Part shown: positions 1 through 9,014 of the stretch, piece by piece | How positions within the stretch are numbered: the stretch's first letter is position 1 | Layout: every line of letters begins with the position of its first letter | NCBI GenBank assembly: GCA_910579105.1 | Contig: CAJTRT010000019.1 | Coordinates: 1 to 42,982 of the forward strand | DNA from: an uncultured Muribaculaceae bacterium | GTDB lineage: Bacteria; Bacteroidota; Bacteroidia; Bacteroidales; Muribaculaceae | DNA: 42,982 nt | Direction of reading: 5' to 3' | Position numbers and translations under genes: made by a program | Notes under the pieces: generated by a model | What the model saw: only the letters and a program-made list of their open reading frames with translations | The model's database searches: none | What the model was told of the DNA's origin: nothing

Positions 1-1
1 A

Positions 2-23
2 TACGCGGCACGCCGCGTCCCTA
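2..23. repeat. REP-like 22-bp repeat, copy 1
   Basis: This 22-bp unit has arms ACGCGGC and GCCGCGT around a 2-bp centre, so it can fold into a small GC hairpin. The identical unit occurs twice more at 835-856 (opposite orientation) and 870-891 (same orientation). The copies bracket the SIMPL-domain gene. The sequence match is direct observation; calling it REP-like is inference from size, palindromy and intergenic position. Confidence 0.7.
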
Positions 24-77
24 CATCATTTTGAGAGCTTTTCGTACGACCTCTCCGGCGATGAGAGCCGGTTGGTG

Positions 78-782
78 TCAGTCCTCCAGGTAGTAGACGA
101 TGGTCGAGACCACGCGCACCTTCTTGATGAAGGGGACCGACGACGACTGGCTCTCGATCGAGAACTGCCCCTGGTTGGCCGTCTTCATCTTTCCAACTTT
201 CGAGCCGCTGTCGGCGGCGAAGCGGTCGGCGGCCTCGCGGGCGTTCTTCGTCGCCTCGGCGATCATTTCGGGCTTGATGTCGTTGAGGGCGGTGTATTCG
301 TAGTCGATGTAGCCGTTGGAGACGGGGATGCCGTCTTTCAGCAGGTCGGCCGACTTGTCGATCAGCGCCCTCACCTTGTCGACTTTCGACGATGTTACGG
401 TTATTGTGTTGTTGAGCGAGTACTTGAAGTCGATGTTGCTCGAACGGTACTGGTTGGTGGTGGCGTTGTAGGTGTCGGGGGGTGCGATGGTGATTTCCTC
501 CTTGTCTATACCGTTGGCTGTGAGGAACTTCACGATGGCGTTGTTGTTGGAGGTCACCTGGTTGTAGACAGCCGTCAAGTCGTTGCCCGCCACGCTGTAT
601 GTGATCGGCCAGGTTACGCGGTTGGCGGGCACCTCGCGTTCGGCCAGGCCGCGCACGGTCACTTCCCTGTCGCGGTATGCCATGTTGTCGATACCCCCCT
701 TGATGAACAGGCCGAGGAAGAAGATTCCGGCCCCGATGAGCAGCGCGCCCACCACCGTTGAAACGTTCAGTTTTTTATCCAT
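78..782 (-). CDS. SIMPL-domain (DUF541) membrane-anchored protein
   Basis: A 234-residue protein with one N-terminal hydrophobic helix (about residues 9-28) followed by an exported domain. The exported part has the pattern of the SIMPL/DUF541 family: VTVRGLAEREVPANR near the start, a central segment on Val/Thr-rich strands with TITVTSSKVDKV, and a C-terminal AREAADRFAADSG helix before the last strand. SIMPL proteins are periplasmic or outer-membrane-associated and their biochemical role is poorly defined. I place the start at the ATG at 782 (MDKKLNV), because the ten extra residues from 812 are Asn/Thr rich and lie before the signal anchor. No clear promoter was seen upstream. It stands alone between REP-like repeats and is convergent with nothing. 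Confidence 0.85.
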   Translation of the reverse strand: MDKKLNVSTVVGALLIGAGIFFLGLFIKGGIDNMAYRDREVTVRGLAEREVPANRVTWPITYSVAGNDLTAVYNQVTSNNNAIVKFLTANGIDKEEITIAPPDTYNATTNQYRSSNIDFKYSLNNTITVTSSKVDKVRALIDKSADLLKDGIPVSNGYIDYEYTALNDIKPEMIAEATKNAREAADRFAADSGSKVGKMKTANQGQFSIESQSSSVPFIKKVRVVSTIVYYLED

Positions 783-834
783 TGTATTTAAGTTGTTGTT
801 TGTTAATTGCATACGGAATGTTTCGACCTCGCCG

Positions 835-891
835 TAGGGACGCGGCGTGCCGCGTATCGTTGGAATTTTTACGCGGCACGCCGCGTCCCTA
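835..891. repeat. Paired REP-like repeats in inverted orientation
   Basis: Two perfect 22-bp copies of the unit found at 2-23 lie head to head at 835-856 and 870-891, separated by 13 bp. As a pair they form a long perfect stem, like the paired REPs (BIMEs) known from enterobacteria. They sit just upstream of the SIMPL gene and downstream of the subtilase terminator. Confidence 0.75.
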
Positions 892-907
892 TAATGGGAA
901 CACCCTG

Positions 908-959
908 GTCTATAATAATAGACAAGGCGGGGCGCTCCTTGGTTTAAGGGGCGCCCCGC
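908..959 (-). terminator. Tandem hairpins downstream of the subtilase
   Basis: A 12-bp GC stem (927-938 with 948-959, one G-U pair) is followed on the minus strand by a second small hairpin at 908-923 (GTCTAT/ATAGAC, loop AATA). The strong stem lies about 40 bp beyond the subtilase stop. On the plus strand it is followed by TTTT, so it may act in both directions. Confidence 0.6.
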
Positions 960-997
960 TTTTGTGGGTTATTTTATCTTTTATCTAATGTGTGGCC

Positions 998-3235
998 TTA
1001 GCGCAGCACGATCTTCTTGCTGACAGGCCCGGCTGGGGTCTGTGCCGAGAGTACGTAGACGCCTTCCGTCAGGGCCGAGCCGTCGAGGGTCAGGGCCTCT
1101 CCGTCGGTGGCGTTGGCGGCGACCTTGGCCCCGCTGAGGTTGTAGAGGGCCGCGTCGAAGCCGTTGATGCCGGGAATGGTCACCTCGACATTCTTGCCGG
1201 GCAGGATCTCGTAGATGAGGTTCTTGTCGGCGTTGTCGTTGAGCACGGTGTTGATGGAAGCGGAGTGGGCGATGGCTTTTTTCATTCCCTCGAGGGCGTT
1301 GATCTTGCCGGCACCATAGCGCACCTTGAGGGCGCTGCTGAGCGACGCGTCGACGGTGCTGGTCATTGCGATGATCGACTGCACCTCCTTGATGGTCATT
1401 TCGGGCCATGCCTCGAGCCAGAGCGCCACCACGCCTGCGGCGAACGGGGTAGCCATCGAGGTTCCCTCCATATTATAATAAGGGTAGAGGTTGCCGTTCT
1501 TCTGCTGGTAGGCGGCGAGAACGTTCTGCGACATCTTCTGCGACTTATACCAGTAGGAGCTGATCGGAGCCACGATCTGCGAGCCTGGGGCGACGCAGTG
1601 GGGGAGGGAGCGGTCGTCGTTGGTCGTGCCGTACGACGAGAAGGATGCCACCTCGCCCACGGAGCCGGAGTTGTTCCACGAGCCCATCGTTCCGTTGGCC
1701 AGCGGCCAGGAGGTGCGCGAGACGTACGCGCCCACCGACAGGATGTTCTTGCCGCATCCCATGCCGTTGATCGATCCGTTGGGAGAGCCGTTGAGGTAGC
1801 CCGCCACGTTCTCGGAGGCGAAGGTCATTGTCGGGTAGTTGCGCGATGTGTTGATGTAGGCGTCGATCTTGCCGCGGTTGGTTGCCATTTCGTCGCCGGC
1901 GGTGATGTTAACGCCGATGTAGAGGTCGGCGCCGGTCTGCTGGTAGTTGCCGGTGATGGTCACGCAGTAGCGGTTGGCCTCGCGGTCGAGGGAGCCGCTG
2001 GCGCGGAGTGTGCCGGTGTACGACGCGGCGAACTCGGGGATGCCGCTGTCAAAGGTGACGCTTCCGCCGTTGGCGGGGATGGTCAGCTCCTTGACGATCT
2101 TGCCCCCGTCGAGCTTGGTGTAGAGGATCACCTTGCAGGTGAAGGGGTCGGTGTTGTTGCTCCAGAACTGCGCGGTGTAGCTGAGCTGGTTCTTGGGGGT
2201 GCGCTGGGGGATGATGAAGGTGTTGAGCACCTTGCCGCTGATGCCGCCGAACTTTTTGGTGATGGCCATGTTGTTCTGCCCCTCGTTGCCCGCGGCGATG
2301 CAGATGATCGCTTTCTGACCCAGACGGTCGAGGATTTTGGAGGCGTGGTCGTTCTCGTCGTGCGAGCCGGAGTTGTTGCCCAGCGAGAGGTTCACGACCG
2401 CCGGCTTGCCCATTGCCACCGCCTCGTTGACGATTTTGTCGACGCCTGCGAGGATCGACGCGTCATAGAAGTCGCCGCATCCCACGAGCAGGTCGGCGTT
2501 GATTGCCGAGCCGTAATAGGGGATGGGCTGGTCGGTGACGGCGTTGACGCCTCCGGCGGAGTTGACCTCGCCGAAGTTGCCGACCACGCCCTGAGAGCCG
2601 GCGATACAGCCGAGTACGTGTGTGCCGTGGCTCTCGTGTTCGTCCTCGGTGGTGAACGACGCGATCTGCTGCGGGGTGGTGTAGGAGGTGCACTGCACGC
2701 TGCCTTCCGAGTAGCCGCGCATGACGTACACGCCTTTCACGCGCGAGGTGCCGTCAGCGGTCTTGAACGCCGGGTGGTTGGGGTCGAGACCCGTGTCATA
2801 GAGGCCGCAGACAACCCCCTTGCCGGTGTAGGATACTCCGTTGAGCCCCTCGCCGGTACCAGTCTGCACGAGGTCTACCCCGGTCTGGGCGCGCGCCACG
2901 TTGAGCAGGGGGACGGACTGGGTGCCGAAGCTGACGGAGCGCACCTCGTCGAGCGCCGCGAAAGCCTCGATCTTGTCGAGGGGGAGCGACACTATGAGCA
3001 TGTCGCCGAAATCGGAGACTACCTCGTGGCCCAGGGCGGCTATGTCGGAGGCCGTGGCGCCCTGTTCGAGGGATACGATCACCATTGTCTGTGGGGCTGT
3101 GAGGCCGCGCGATACGGCGGCGCGCTCCTTGAACTCTTCGATCATGTGGCGCCCCGGGCCGTTGATTTTGCTCTGGGCACCGGCGGAAAGGCAGCAGCCT
3201 GCTGTCAGAAGTCCGCAGATAAGGAGGTTCTTCAT
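998..3235 (-). CDS. Secreted subtilisin-like serine protease with type IX sorting-type C-terminus
   Basis: A 745-residue S8 family peptidase. A signal peptide occupies about residues 1-20 (MKNLLICGLL...SAGA). The catalytic triad is visible: Asp147 in LYDTGLDPNHPAF, His203 in ESHGTHVLG and Ser593 in GTSMATPFAAG; the oxyanion-hole Asn lies in AAGNEGQNN. Residues 45-110 look like an inhibitor-type prodomain (MVIVSLEQGATASDIAAL). A long insertion between the His and Ser parts is beta-rich. The last 70 residues (VEVTIPGINGFDAALYNLSG ... GVYVLSAQTP ... KKIVLR) resemble type IX secretion C-terminal sorting domains, so the protein is probably exported to the cell surface or medium. It is divergent from the SusCD locus, which hints at use of peptides or proteins, but its substrate is unknown. 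Confidence 0.9.
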   Translation of the reverse strand: MKNLLICGLLTAGCCLSAGAQSKINGPGRHMIEEFKERAAVSRGLTAPQTMVIVSLEQGATASDIAALGHEVVSDFGDMLIVSLPLDKIEAFAALDEVRSVSFGTQSVPLLNVARAQTGVDLVQTGTGEGLNGVSYTGKGVVCGLYDTGLDPNHPAFKTADGTSRVKGVYVMRGYSEGSVQCTSYTTPQQIASFTTEDEHESHGTHVLGCIAGSQGVVGNFGEVNSAGGVNAVTDQPIPYYGSAINADLLVGCGDFYDASILAGVDKIVNEAVAMGKPAVVNLSLGNNSGSHDENDHASKILDRLGQKAIICIAAGNEGQNNMAITKKFGGISGKVLNTFIIPQRTPKNQLSYTAQFWSNNTDPFTCKVILYTKLDGGKIVKELTIPANGGSVTFDSGIPEFAASYTGTLRASGSLDREANRYCVTITGNYQQTGADLYIGVNITAGDEMATNRGKIDAYINTSRNYPTMTFASENVAGYLNGSPNGSINGMGCGKNILSVGAYVSRTSWPLANGTMGSWNNSGSVGEVASFSSYGTTNDDRSLPHCVAPGSQIVAPISSYWYKSQKMSQNVLAAYQQKNGNLYPYYNMEGTSMATPFAAGVVALWLEAWPEMTIKEVQSIIAMTSTVDASLSSALKVRYGAGKINALEGMKKAIAHSASINTVLNDNADKNLIYEILPGKNVEVTIPGINGFDAALYNLSGAKVAANATDGEALTLDGSALTEGVYVLSAQTPAGPVSKKIVLR

Positions 3236-3317
3236 TGCTGATTTAACTGTTTGCGAATGGTTTGTTGATAGCGTTTTTGGTGTGGCAGACGGCTGTCTTT
3301 TCAGTGTGTGCCAATTG

Positions 3318-3325
3318 CAAAGGTA
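3318..3325 (-). promoter_or_regulatory. Possible -7 element of the subtilase gene
   Basis: The minus strand reads TACCTTTG, which fits the Bacteroides -7 consensus TAnnTTTG, about 83 bp upstream of the subtilase ATG. I did not see a good TTTG at the -33 spacing, so this is only a partial match. Confidence 0.4.
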
Positions 3326-3776
3326 ATAAAAAGTTCGCTAAACGTTCGCTTTTTGCTTCCGTCCGCCCGATTTTTTTGCTTTTTTAATAATGTGGGGTTG
3401 CGAATCCGCTCGCTGGGGACATCATTGGAATGATGAGTGAATCCATGATGCCGCCAAAATGTAGGTGCATCCCTACGATATGGGATGCCGGGAGGGGGCC
3501 GCGTCCACCGGTTGCGGATGTTAAGCGGCGCGGGTTGTGATGTCTGGGAGCGCCGGAAGGTTGCGCCCCGGCGCTTCCGTTAAGGATATTTAACGCATAA
3601 GCCGGGCCGAGATTATGCAAAACGCATATTTATTCACGGCGTTTTTCTCGTAAAGCGTTGATGCGCAGGGCGAACTGCGGGTATGCTTTTGAAATATGTT
3701 TTTCAACATGAAGATTTTTTTGCTTAAACAGGAGCAAAATTTCTTTTGAAACGTTTATTTTTTTGACATTTTGTGT
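3326..3776. other. Intergenic region with hairpins, no gene recognised
   Basis: The divergent gap between the subtilase and susC genes (3236-4027) contains no convincing coding sequence. It holds a small hairpin at 3468-3489 (GCATCCC/GGGATGC) and a strong GC hairpin at 3547-3578 (arms GGAGCGCCGG and CCGGCGCTTCC). AT-rich DNA at 3690-3780 leads into the susC promoter. No tRNA-like or riboswitch-like fold was recognised. Confidence 0.5.
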
Positions 3777-3784
3777 TAACTTTG
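3754..3784 (+). promoter_or_regulatory. Bacteroides-type promoter of the susC operon
   Basis: TAACTTTG at 3777-3784 matches the -7 consensus TAnnTTTG exactly. TTTA at 3754-3757, 19 bp upstream, is close to the -33 TTTG. Transcription would start near 3791, giving a leader of roughly 235 nt before the susC start. Confidence 0.6.
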
Positions 3785-3913
3785 CACAACGCGGGTGGCA
3801 GATGGGCCTGTCAATCTCTCGGTTCGCGGAGGCGTTTCGGGGGTTGCGGGGGCTGTCGCCGCCGTTAATGATTAAGAGATGCTGTTTTCAGGTCTTTGAA
3901 AGTTTTAATTCGT

Positions 3914-3958
3914 AAGCGCTGCCGCCACGCCGGCGAGGCGCTTTAAACGGGATTTTTT
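3914..3958 (+). promoter_or_regulatory. Leader hairpin plus T-tract, possible attenuator
   Basis: Within the susC leader, AAGCGC (3914-3919) pairs with GCGCTT (3938-3943), with an inner CGCC/GGCG stem. A run of six T follows at 3953-3958 after a 9-nt spacer. The spacer is longer than in a standard terminator, so attenuation is only a possibility. Confidence 0.3.
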
Positions 3959-4027
3959 GCTCGAACCATTTCTATCGCGCCGGATGGCGCCGACCACCGA
4001 ATTTATAAGTTTAACAAATAAAAGTGT

Positions 4028-7000
4028 ATGAAAAAGCTGTTTCTATTACTGACGGCTCTGCTGCTGGCAGCGGTGACAATGACCGCCCAGACGCGCACCA
4101 TCACCGGCACGGTTGTTTCCGCCGCTGATGACGAGCCTATCGTGGGAGCTACAGTGCACCCTGTGGGGGGCGGTCATGGTACTGCCACCGACATCGACGG
4201 CCAGTTCTCGCTGACCATCCCCGCAAAGGTCACCCAGCTCCAGGTTACCTATGTCGGCATGACGCCCCAGACCGTGAAGGCTGAGAACGGCGTCCGCGTC
4301 GCACTGACCGAGAGCGCTACCGCCCTCGACGAGGTGATGGTCGTGGCCTACGGTACCGCTAAAAAGTCAGCATATACGGGTTCGGCTTCCGTCATAAAGG
4401 CTGATCAGATTGAAGGCCGACAGGTGACCGACGCGATGTCGGCTCTCGCCGGCACTGTTTCCGGCGTGCAGGTGCTCACCACCAACGGCCAGCCGGGCAC
4501 TTCCCCCGAGGTCCGCATCCGCGGTATCGGCTCGATCAACGGCTCCTCCAAGCCGCTCTACGTTGTCGACGGCATGCCTTTCGACGGCGACATCGCCACG
4601 CTCAACACCATGGACATCGAGTCGATGACCGTCCTGAAGGACGCCGCCGCCGCCGCCCTCTACGGTGCCCGCGGTGCCAACGGCGTGGTCCTGGTCACCA
4701 CCAAGAAGGGTGGCGAAGGCGACGCGGTGATCACCTTCGACGCCCGCTGGGGCTCCAACTCCCGCCAGGTGAAGGGTTACGACGTGATCGACAACCCCTA
4801 CCAGTACACCGAGATGGCATACCAGGCTATCCGCAACGGCTACCTCTGGGGGCAGGGCTATGACGCGCAGCGCGCCCATATCGCGGCGAACAATGACCTC
4901 GCCACCGCTTTCGGCGCGGGCTACAATATCTGGAACGTGCCCGCCGGTCAGCAGATTGTCGGCACAAACGGCAAGCTCAACCCCAACGCCAAGCTCGGCA
5001 ACTTGATCACCACCCGCGACGCCGACGGCAACATCATCGCCCAGAACTTCGTCAAGCCCGACAGCTGGTATGACAACACCTTCGTCCACGGCCTCCGCCA
5101 GGAGTACAACCTCTCGGTGCGCGGCGGCTCGGAGCGCTTCAAATACTACGCCTCCGTGGGCTACCTGGGTGACGAGGGTATCATCGACAACTCGAACTAC
5201 AACCGCCTCGCGTCACGCGTCTCCGCGGAGTACCAGGCCAAGAAGTGGCTCAAGCTCAACGCCTCGCTCGCGTTCAACCATGTCGACATGAAGGCTCCCT
5301 CGGGGCAGGATTCCGGCACCAAGAACGTGTCGAACGCGTTCTATATCGTCGACAACATGGGTCCGGTCTACCCGATGTTCATCCGCGACGGCAAGGGCAA
5401 CATCCTCCAGGACAAAGCCACAGGCCACCCCATCTACGACTATGGTGACAACAACACCTACTTCCCCGGCGCCAACCGTAACTTCATGTCAGGCTCCAAC
5501 CCCGCCTCCGGCTTCGTCTACGACACCAACGAGACCATCATGGACGTGCTCGACGCCAAGTGGGGCGCTACGATTACCCCGATCGAGAACCTGAACATCA
5601 CAGGCAACGTCGGCTACTTCCTCGACAACACCCGCGAGCATGTCATCATGTCGCCCCTCTACGGCTCCGTCAAGTCGAACGGCGGCCGCGCGTCGCAGGA
5701 GTCACGCCGTATCAGCGGCCTGAACCTCCAGTTCCTCGGCACATACCGCCGCACCTTCGCCGACGTCCACCACGGCGACATCATGGTCGGCTACGAGACC
5801 TACGAGCAGAACCAGGAGTCGGTTACCGCTATGGGCTACCACCTCTATGACCCCTATAACTGGGCCGTCAGCAACACTCTCAACGACGAGAACCGCAAGG
5901 GTAGCGGCGCCGCCGTCGGCTACTCGACCCGCGGCTTCTTCGGCCGTCTGAACTACGACTACGACTCGCGCTACTTCGCCAGCGTCTCCTACCGCCGCGA
6001 CGCATCCTCGCACTTCCACCCCGACCACCGCTGGGGCGACTTCTTCTCGGTTTCCGCCGCGTGGGACGCCGCCAAGGAGAAGTTCATGCAGCCCGCCGCC
6101 ACATGGCTCGACCTCCTGAAGGTGAAGTTCTCGTTCGGCCAGCAGGGTAACGACAACCTCTATCCCGGTATGGCCTACGGCTACTACTACACCGACATCT
6201 ACGGAATCGAAGGCTCGCAGACCTGGTCTGACGGCAACATGGTCCAGAAAGGTAACCCCGACCTGACCTGGGAGACTTCGAACGCCTGGAACGCCGGTAT
6301 CGATTTCAGTTTCTGGCAGGGCAAGCTCTCGGGTACCGTCGAGTACTTCCTACGCGAGAGCAAGGACATGCTCTATATGAAGCCCGTGGCTCCGTCGAAC
6401 GGCTACACCTCGGTGCCTATGAACGTCGGCTCGATGCGCAACTCTGGTCTCGAATTCGAGCTGAACTACCGCCCGGTCAACACCAAGAACATCACCTGGG
6501 ACATCAACCTCAACGGCACATATCTCAAAAACAAGATTGTCAAGCTCCATCCCGACCTGGGCGGCCAGATGATCTCCGGCATCCGTATCCTCAAGGAGGG
6601 TTCCTCGCTCTACAACTACTACATAGTTGACTACGCCGGCGTGAACCCCGACAACGGCGCCGCCCTCTTCTGGGCCCGCGAGACCATCGGCACCGACGCC
6701 AACGGCGACCCGATCTTCGGCAAGGAGTACAAGACCGAGAACTACGACATCGCCGCCGACACCAACCTCAAGGAGACCGGCAACCTGCTCCCGACCTTCT
6801 ACGGCGGCTTCGGAACCAGCGTGCAGGCCTACGGCGTTGACTTCTCGATCGCGTTCAGCTACCAGCTCGGAGGCCGCACCCTCGATGACGGATACGGAGG
6901 CTACATCTACGGCGGCGAGAGCGACGTCCTCGGCCACGCCTGGCACAAGGACATGCTCAACGCGTGGACTCCCCAGAACCGCGACACCGACATTCCGGCT

Positions 7001-7285
7001 CTCAACTCCCTGGAAAAGTACAACCTCGGCTCGCAGGAGACCACCTTCAAGCTGATCTCCTCCGACTACCTGTCGCTCAACAACATCACCCTCGGTTACA
7101 CCTTCCCCTCGAAGTGGACCAAGAAAATCGGCATCGAGAGCGTGCGCGTCTACGGCAGCGCCGACAACGTGGCTCTCTGGAGCAAGCGCAAGGGTCTTGA
7201 CCCCCGCATGGGCTTCACCTCCGCCGATTCGGGCAACTACTCGATCATCCGCACCATCTCGGGCGGTCTCAAGGTTGTGTTCTAA
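4028..7285 (+). CDS. SusC/RagA-family TonB-dependent outer-membrane transporter
   Basis: A 1085-residue TonB-linked receptor. A signal peptide ends at about residue 20 (...TMTAQ). Then comes a carboxypeptidase-regulatory-like beta-sandwich (about 23-95; ITGTVVSAADDEPIVGATV), a TonB-box-like DEVMVVAYGT, and a plug domain (about 120-230) with the family signature VRIRGIGSINGSSKPLYVVDGMPF split by short loops. The rest is a 22-strand-type barrel ending in the aromatic GGLKVVF. SusC proteins import oligomers bound by the SusD lid. The operon continues 33 bp later with the SusD partner. No HTCS, anti-sigma or other dedicated regulator and no glycoside hydrolase is adjacent, so the substrate cannot be read from context; the divergent secreted protease leaves peptides as an option. 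Confidence 0.96.
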   Translation: MKKLFLLLTALLLAAVTMTAQTRTITGTVVSAADDEPIVGATVHPVGGGHGTATDIDGQFSLTIPAKVTQLQVTYVGMTPQTVKAENGVRVALTESATALDEVMVVAYGTAKKSAYTGSASVIKADQIEGRQVTDAMSALAGTVSGVQVLTTNGQPGTSPEVRIRGIGSINGSSKPLYVVDGMPFDGDIATLNTMDIESMTVLKDAAAAALYGARGANGVVLVTTKKGGEGDAVITFDARWGSNSRQVKGYDVIDNPYQYTEMAYQAIRNGYLWGQGYDAQRAHIAANNDLATAFGAGYNIWNVPAGQQIVGTNGKLNPNAKLGNLITTRDADGNIIAQNFVKPDSWYDNTFVHGLRQEYNLSVRGGSERFKYYASVGYLGDEGIIDNSNYNRLASRVSAEYQAKKWLKLNASLAFNHVDMKAPSGQDSGTKNVSNAFYIVDNMGPVYPMFIRDGKGNILQDKATGHPIYDYGDNNTYFPGANRNFMSGSNPASGFVYDTNETIMDVLDAKWGATITPIENLNITGNVGYFLDNTREHVIMSPLYGSVKSNGGRASQESRRISGLNLQFLGTYRRTFADVHHGDIMVGYETYEQNQESVTAMGYHLYDPYNWAVSNTLNDENRKGSGAAVGYSTRGFFGRLNYDYDSRYFASVSYRRDASSHFHPDHRWGDFFSVSAAWDAAKEKFMQPAATWLDLLKVKFSFGQQGNDNLYPGMAYGYYYTDIYGIEGSQTWSDGNMVQKGNPDLTWETSNAWNAGIDFSFWQGKLSGTVEYFLRESKDMLYMKPVAPSNGYTSVPMNVGSMRNSGLEFELNYRPVNTKNITWDINLNGTYLKNKIVKLHPDLGGQMISGIRILKEGSSLYNYYIVDYAGVNPDNGAALFWARETIGTDANGDPIFGKEYKTENYDIAADTNLKETGNLLPTFYGGFGTSVQAYGVDFSIAFSYQLGGRTLDDGYGGYIYGGESDVLGHAWHKDMLNAWTPQNRDTDIPALNSLEKYNLGSQETTFKLISSDYLSLNNITLGYTFPSKWTKKIGIESVRVYGSADNVALWSKRKGLDPRMGFTSADSGNYSIIRTISGGLKVVF

Positions 7286-7318
7286 CCCGGTTTGTCTAAT
7301 CAGAAACCCAACGAAACA

Positions 7319-8980
7319 ATGAAAAAATCCAATATATATCTGTCCTGCGCCCTCGCGCTCTCGGGCTTCGCTTTCACCGGGTGTCTCGACCTGGACCAGG
7401 AACCCAAGAGCAGCATCGTAACCGAGGATCAGAAGCAGGAAGTTATCAAGGGGGATCCCTCAATGGCCGCCGCCAGCGTGGCAACCATCCCCTCGATGGT
7501 CACCGCGTACGTCCACAACTGGTCGGTGCATATCGACTACGGATACCCCTCAATCATGATATCCACCGACACCCGAGGCATGGACATGCCCTCGAACCTC
7601 GGTAACTACCAGCAGTACCAGCCAGCGCTCGAAATGAGCGACTTCAACGGCCGCTACTACCTCAACCTCGAGTTCTGGTACACGTTCTACAACCTGATCC
7701 GTTCGGCCAACGCCGTGCTCGCGAACGTGCAGCCAACCGAGCCCCTGACCAAGTACTTCTGCGGCCAGGCCCTCGCTTTCCGCTCGTGGGCCTACCTCAA
7801 CCTCGGCCAGATGTACCAGTTCACATACGTCAACAATCCCCAGGCGCTTACGGTCCCCATCATCACCGAGGATAACATGACCACCGCTGCCTCCGAGGGC
7901 TGCCCCCGCGCTACCGCCGAGCAGCTCTACAAACGGATTATCGACGACCTCACCTCCGCGATCCAGTATCTCCACGATGCTGACGCGGAAGGCTACAACC
8001 GCGACTCGCAGACCGAGCCTGCCATCGTCAAGACCTTCGTCAACGAGGCCGTCTGCTACGGCATCCGCGCCCGCGCCAACCTCTTCAAGCAGGCCTACGC
8101 CGAGGCTGCCGCCGACGCCGCCGAGGCTATCCGCCTGGCCGAGAAGGAGGGGGCTGCTCCCTATTCGCGCGAATCGCTCGCCGCTCCCCAGTTCTACAAC
8201 ATCGCCGACAAGTCATGGATCTGGGGTATGTATTCCGATCCCTCCTCGTCGCAGTTCCGAGGCGTGGTTAACTTCGCTTCCTTCATGACGGGCTGGACAG
8301 TCAACGGCTACGCCGCCGCAGGCTTCTACCGCCGCGTCAACAAGGCCCTCTACGACAAGATTCCCGCCACCGACGTCCGTAAGAACTGGTGGATCAACGG
8401 TAGCGGCCAGGTGCCCTCGTCGCTCCCCTCGCAGTACACTTCCTACATCAGCTCGGCCGAGGCCAACGGTATGGCGCCCTTCGAGCCTTACTCGCAGTTG
8501 AAGTTCGGCGCCGTTGACGGCGATCCCGCGACCAACTCCGGCGCTATCGACATGCCCCTGATGCGTATCGAGGAGCTCAAGCTCATCGAGGCGGAGGCTC
8601 TCGGCCTCTCACCCGCTGGCGTTTCCGCCGGTGTCAGCAAGCTGGTTGACTTCGTGAAAGGCTACCGCAACCCCGAATACACCTGCAACGCCAACTCCGC
8701 CGAGGCTTTCAAGAACGAGGTGTGGCTCCAGCGTCGCGTGGAGCTGTGGGGCGAAGGCTTCTCCTACTACGACATGATGCGCTTCCAGAAGCCCCTCGAC
8801 CGCCGCGGCGGCGGATACGCTTCCGCCATCGTGTTCAACATCGAGCCGACCAACACAGTCCTTCTCTACGACATACCCCAGGCCGAAGTGCAGCGTAACC
8901 CGCAGATCGGCACCAACACCAACGGGTCCGTCATACCCTCTCCCGTCGATGACAGCGGCCTCCCCTCTTGGGCGAACTGA
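7319..8980 (+). CDS. SusD/RagB-family nutrient-binding lipoprotein
   Basis: A 554-residue surface lipoprotein that forms the lid over the SusC barrel. The signal ends in the lipobox FTGC with Cys22 as the lipidated residue, followed by LDLDQEPKS, a typical SusD mature start. TPR-like helices carry the pattern of the family (GQALAFRSWAYLNLGQMYQF). The C-terminal SusD domain is marked by QRRVELWGEGFSYYDMMRF. I start at the ATG at 7319; an upstream in-frame ATG at 7292 would add residues in front of the signal peptide that do not fit. It lies between susC and a second lipoprotein gene, in one operon. Confidence 0.95.
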   Translation: MKKSNIYLSCALALSGFAFTGCLDLDQEPKSSIVTEDQKQEVIKGDPSMAAASVATIPSMVTAYVHNWSVHIDYGYPSIMISTDTRGMDMPSNLGNYQQYQPALEMSDFNGRYYLNLEFWYTFYNLIRSANAVLANVQPTEPLTKYFCGQALAFRSWAYLNLGQMYQFTYVNNPQALTVPIITEDNMTTAASEGCPRATAEQLYKRIIDDLTSAIQYLHDADAEGYNRDSQTEPAIVKTFVNEAVCYGIRARANLFKQAYAEAAADAAEAIRLAEKEGAAPYSRESLAAPQFYNIADKSWIWGMYSDPSSSQFRGVVNFASFMTGWTVNGYAAAGFYRRVNKALYDKIPATDVRKNWWINGSGQVPSSLPSQYTSYISSAEANGMAPFEPYSQLKFGAVDGDPATNSGAIDMPLMRIEELKLIEAEALGLSPAGVSAGVSKLVDFVKGYRNPEYTCNANSAEAFKNEVWLQRRVELWGEGFSYYDMMRFQKPLDRRGGGYASAIVFNIEPTNTVLLYDIPQAEVQRNPQIGTNTNGSVIPSPVDDSGLPSWAN

Positions 8981-9014
8981 CATTCCATAACGAAGTATAT
9001 TTAGGATAAAGAAT

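Noticed and set aside
992..3241. A 749-codon open frame on the plus strand opposite the subtilase
   Set aside because: The subtilase has its catalytic triad, signal peptide and sorting domain; the plus frame has none of these and is a composition shadow.
3384..3620. A 78-codon minus-strand frame in the subtilase/susC gap
   Set aside because: It is Pro/His/Gly-rich, spans GC hairpins, has no recognisable start context and resembles no family.
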